Origin: Fictibacillus arsenicus
GTDB taxonomy: Bacteria > Bacillota > Bacilli > Bacillales > Fictibacillaceae
Direction: 5' to 3'
Assembly (NCBI RefSeq): GCF_001999465.1
Contig: NZ_MQMF01000001.1
Span: 1,054,001 to 1,118,000, forward strand
Length of the DNA: 64,000 bases
In this document: one piece after another, positions 61,675 through 64,000 of the stretch
Layout: every line of letters starts with the position of its first letter
Position numbering within the stretch: position 1 is the first letter of the stretch
Made by a program: the position numbers and the translations under genes
Notes under the pieces: generated by a model
The model's input: only the letters and a program-made list of their open reading frames with translations
Databases searched by the model: none
What the model was told of the DNA's origin: nothing

Positions 61675-61896
61675 AAAAAATACCCCTTCCTTAATCTAAT
61701 AGAACGAAAAAAGAAGCGGTCGGTTGCGCTACTAGCTCTGATCACTCCAAGCGCCCACATACAGAATGACCTTCAATGCTCCACACTTATTTAATTATAT
61801 TCTAATATTAAATTACCATTAGAGGATATTACTGTAAATATATATTTAATAATTTTTACATGGGTTACAAATCTTAGTGAAAACATATACTGCAAA

Positions 61897-61936
61897 AAAA
61901 AAAGCGATATCGTCCACCCGAAGTGGACAATATCGC
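61897..61936 (-). terminator. Terminator of panF
   Basis: GCGATATtGTCCAC pairs with GTGGACgATATCGC around TTCGG on the minus strand, followed by eight U. Confidence 0.9.
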
Positions 61937-63376
61937 CTAAAATGTATTTGTCTGGGGACTGTCCCCCTTTGTGAAACTCCCCACAATGTATGCAAAGAAA
62001 GAAAGTGCAATCGGCATGACTACTGTGTGCATTCCCCAAAGGTTAGGATAATTCAGGTGAAGCCACATGTATGAACCTACCCCGACTACAATAGAGGCTA
62101 TTGCGCCATTTGCATTTCCTCGCTTCCAATAGAGACCCATCACAATCGGCCAGATGAAAGCTGCTTCTAATCCGCCGAAAGCAAAAAGGTTCAACCAGAT
62201 TAATAGATCGGGTGGGTTGATCGCCATCGCAAATACACTCAACCCTACTACTGCTGTTATGCCAAAGCTTAATCTTTTTACAAAACGTTCTTCAGCATCA
62301 GGTTTTATGTAATTGATATAAACGTCTTTAATGATTGCTGAACTTACGAGTAAAAGTACGGAGTCAACAGTAGACATCACCGCAGCGAGTGGTGCGGCAA
62401 GGACGATACCCGCTAACCATCCAGGCAGTACTTCTAATGCAAGTAATGGCATAACTTTATCAGGCACTTCAATGCCTGGCAGAATTACTCTTCCGAACAC
62501 CCCTGCCAAATGCATCCCTAACATGATAAATCCCACCACAAACGTTCCGATGATCATGGCACGGTGCATCGCTTTCGAATTTCGATAGCTCATAGCGCGT
62601 ACCGATATCTGCGGTAATCCCACTACACCTACTCCGACTAATATCCAGAAGGACGATACAAATAAAGGTGTAAGCGATTCATCGGAACCAAACGGCGATA
62701 TTAGATTAGGATTTTCCGCTCTTAGTTCACCCATGATGTTTTCAATTCCGCCACCGGCCACAATGGTTCCGGCTAATATAATAATTGTACCTATTACCAT
62801 TACGACACCTTGAATGGCATCCGTAATAACAACCGCTCTGAATCCACCCGCTATTACGTACACTAATACAGAACATGAGAAAATGAACAATGCTGTGGTG
62901 TACGATACACCTGTAAACGACTCGATCAGCCTTCCGCCGCCAACCCATTGTGCAGCCATCGCTGAAAACAGAAAGATCACAATGCTTAACGCTGATAAAA
63001 TTACTACCCACTTGCTTTCATATCGGGCTTTAAGAAAATCAATAAGAGTTACAGCATTAATCTTTCGGGCTACGATCGCAAACTTTTTTCCTAAAACAGC
63101 GAGTGTAAAATAACCTGTTACAAGCTGTGCCATCGCGAGAAGAACCCAGCCAAGGCCAAGCTGGTATGCTGCACCAGGGCCCCCGATAAAACTCGAAGCG
63201 CTTCCGTATGTGGCGACCATCGTCATCGCAAGAACAAATCCGCCAAGCTCACGTCCCGCTAAAAAGTAGTCTTGCAAAAAAGAAGGTCCGCTCTTAATAT
63301 GCCTTGATGTATAAATACCAACTAAAAAAACTAGTATTAAAAAGAAAGCTAAAGGAAGAATTACGTCCCAATTCAT
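61937..63376 (-). CDS. panF: Sodium/pantothenate symporter
   Basis: A 479-residue SSS-family transporter with about thirteen helices. DYFLAGRELGGFVLAMTMVATYGSASSFIGGPGAAYQLGLGW and AVVITDAIQGVVMVIG are typical; the YhdT gene upstream supports the PanF call. Imports pantothenate with sodium. The last codons (GDSPQTNTF) are encoded by a GGGGACTGTCCCC repeat and neighbouring bases, so the C-terminus seems remodelled by the repeat. Confidence 0.9.
   Translation of the reverse strand: MNWDVILPLAFFLILVFLVGIYTSRHIKSGPSFLQDYFLAGRELGGFVLAMTMVATYGSASSFIGGPGAAYQLGLGWVLLAMAQLVTGYFTLAVLGKKFAIVARKINAVTLIDFLKARYESKWVVILSALSIVIFLFSAMAAQWVGGGRLIESFTGVSYTTALFIFSCSVLVYVIAGGFRAVVITDAIQGVVMVIGTIIILAGTIVAGGGIENIMGELRAENPNLISPFGSDESLTPLFVSSFWILVGVGVVGLPQISVRAMSYRNSKAMHRAMIIGTFVVGFIMLGMHLAGVFGRVILPGIEVPDKVMPLLALEVLPGWLAGIVLAAPLAAVMSTVDSVLLLVSSAIIKDVYINYIKPDAEERFVKRLSFGITAVVGLSVFAMAINPPDLLIWLNLFAFGGLEAAFIWPIVMGLYWKRGNANGAIASIVVGVGSYMWLHLNYPNLWGMHTVVMPIALSFFAYIVGSFTKGDSPQTNTF
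61954..61966. repeat. Short palindrome GGGGAC-T-GTCCCC inside panF end
   Basis: Relative of the GGGGACAGACCC palindromes at 37448 and 38720, here within the last codons of panF. Confidence 0.55.
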
Positions 63377-63660
63377 CGAGAGCTCCCCTCACCTTCATTG
63401 TCATCTGAGTCAAAAGGAACTTCTTTAAAGAAGAATTTCACCATTATAAAAACTAAAATTGTAAAAACAATAAACCCTACGATACAGCTATAAAAAAACC
63501 ATGCAGGAAAACCTAGTATGTATGTATACTCCTTAACCGGCTGGCCACCTAGTCCATACGCAAAAGCATACCACCAAATAAAATTCAAAATTGCCAGCAC
63601 CGTACCCATAATCGCTTCTTTATTAGAGATCCGGTATCGCCAGTCGTTCCCTTTTTTCAT
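63373..63660 (-). CDS. YhdT-family membrane protein
   Basis: A 95-residue protein with two helices (GTVLAILNFIWWYAFAYGLG and FFYSCIVGFIVFTILVFIMVKFFF). YhdT/DUF997 genes sit directly before panF in many genomes and overlap it here by 4 bases. May be an accessory subunit. Confidence 0.88.
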   Translation of the reverse strand: MKKGNDWRYRISNKEAIMGTVLAILNFIWWYAFAYGLGGQPVKEYTYILGFPAWFFYSCIVGFIVFTILVFIMVKFFFKEVPFDSDDNEGEGSSR

Positions 63661-64000
63661 CGTTCAACCTCCTGGACTTACCATAAAAATGAATAAAAGC
63701 TCCTCCATTACTATGGCAAATTCACATACTCTTGTCGAGTTCTTTCGACTTAATAACTTCTATAAGGTTACATAGATTCCTTGTTTGGTTTCTCATAAAT
63801 AAACGTTAACATTCTTTATTCGCACTAGACATCGTTCTTGAGTATAAATTGAATATGAGTATTTCCGGGGAAATTTGATAGAATCTGAGGAGAAAATACA
63901 GCACTCGACAAAATGTGAAGGATTAATTAACATTCTATAATTAACAAAATGGTACCGTTTGTATTTCTATTTCTCTTAGGTGTTTTACTCGAAAACATTA
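63661..64000. other. Right-edge intergenic stretch
   Basis: Upstream region of the YhdT/panF operon. I see no RNA gene or strong operator. An ATG at 63949 on the forward strand opens a hydrophobic frame (MVPFVFLFLLGVLLENI) to the window end with no clear Shine-Dalgarno; it may be the start of a cut-off membrane protein, at low confidence. Confidence 0.3.

Noticed and set aside
1-64000. CRISPR arrays, tRNA or rRNA genes, prophage modules
   Set aside because: No regularly spaced repeats, cloverleaf sequences, rRNA segments or phage structural gene blocks were seen.

Overview
The window looks like a chromosomal segment of a spore-forming, low-GC Bacillaceae species. Evidence is the eps-type matrix operon with an EAR RNA, SinI/SinR-type regulators, YpzI, YkvS, YojN/YojO, BioY with a BirA box, DUF1659/DUF2922 and a secreted subtilase. 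A Fictibacillus-like species is my best guess; the genus is not proven by what I can see.

Layout. 1-706: left edge, with a cut-off HPr-kinase-like gene preceded by a small Gly/Pro/Arg-rich peptide gene (possible second peptide-modification locus). 707-1520: a SinR paralogue and a frameshifted vanZ-like gene. 1614-22682: a ~21 kb exopolysaccharide operon on the minus strand, running from chain-length regulator and tyrosine kinase through an EAR antitermination RNA, dehydratase, GalU, glycosyltransferases, polymerase, acyl/pyruvyl transferases, flippase and GalE to the initiating sugar transferase, ATP-grasp, HAD and aminotransferase. It contains three internal intrinsic terminators. 22878-29737: a complete paeninodin/pseudomycoidin-type lasso peptide cluster (cyclase, 41-codon precursor, HPr-like kinase, PqqD-like B1, protease B2, nucleotidyltransferase, ABC exporter); the precursor gene is too short for ordinary ORF calling. 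29964-34210: a beta-helix protein, a decayed acyltransferase and an IS1182-type transposase remnant. 34338-36499: small unknowns and a nitronate monooxygenase-like gene. 36650-37357: a c-di-GMP-I (GEMM) riboswitch, a SinI-like antirepressor and a SinR-like repressor. 37560-45665: a V4R/STAS protein, a Cys/Ser-rich small protein, NlpC/P60 hydrolase, a three-gene ABC exporter, DUF6583-like protein and a sigma factor. 46018-50580: DUF1659/DUF2922, an acyl-CoA synthetase/thiolase/MaoC operon and bioY. 50768-57080: small genes, general-stress and membrane proteins, a carboxymuconolactone-decarboxylase-like gene with an in-frame TGA at a CxxC position, and a subtilase. 57139-63660: VWA/MoxR pair, YdcF-like protein, coiled-coil secreted protein, PanF/YhdT.

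How the parts connect. Six 16-bp palindromes of the form GTTCT(T)-N-AGAAC, most containing the SinR half-site GTTCTTT, lie upstream of the eps operon (two), between epsB-like and the EAR, upstream of the lasso operon, upstream of the left-edge peptide gene and upstream of the broken acyltransferase. With the riboswitch-controlled SinI/SinR pair this suggests one circuit in which c-di-GMP influences a SinI-like protein, which relieves SinR-like repression of matrix polysaccharide and of a lasso peptide together. The two most unusual signals are this circuit and the possible CxxU selenoprotein at 54027-54470, which has a fitting hairpin just after the TGA. Both are inferences from sequence patterns. 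Several breaks sit in homopolymer runs (1151-1155, 33114-33123, 51075-51082), so sequencing error cannot be excluded for those.
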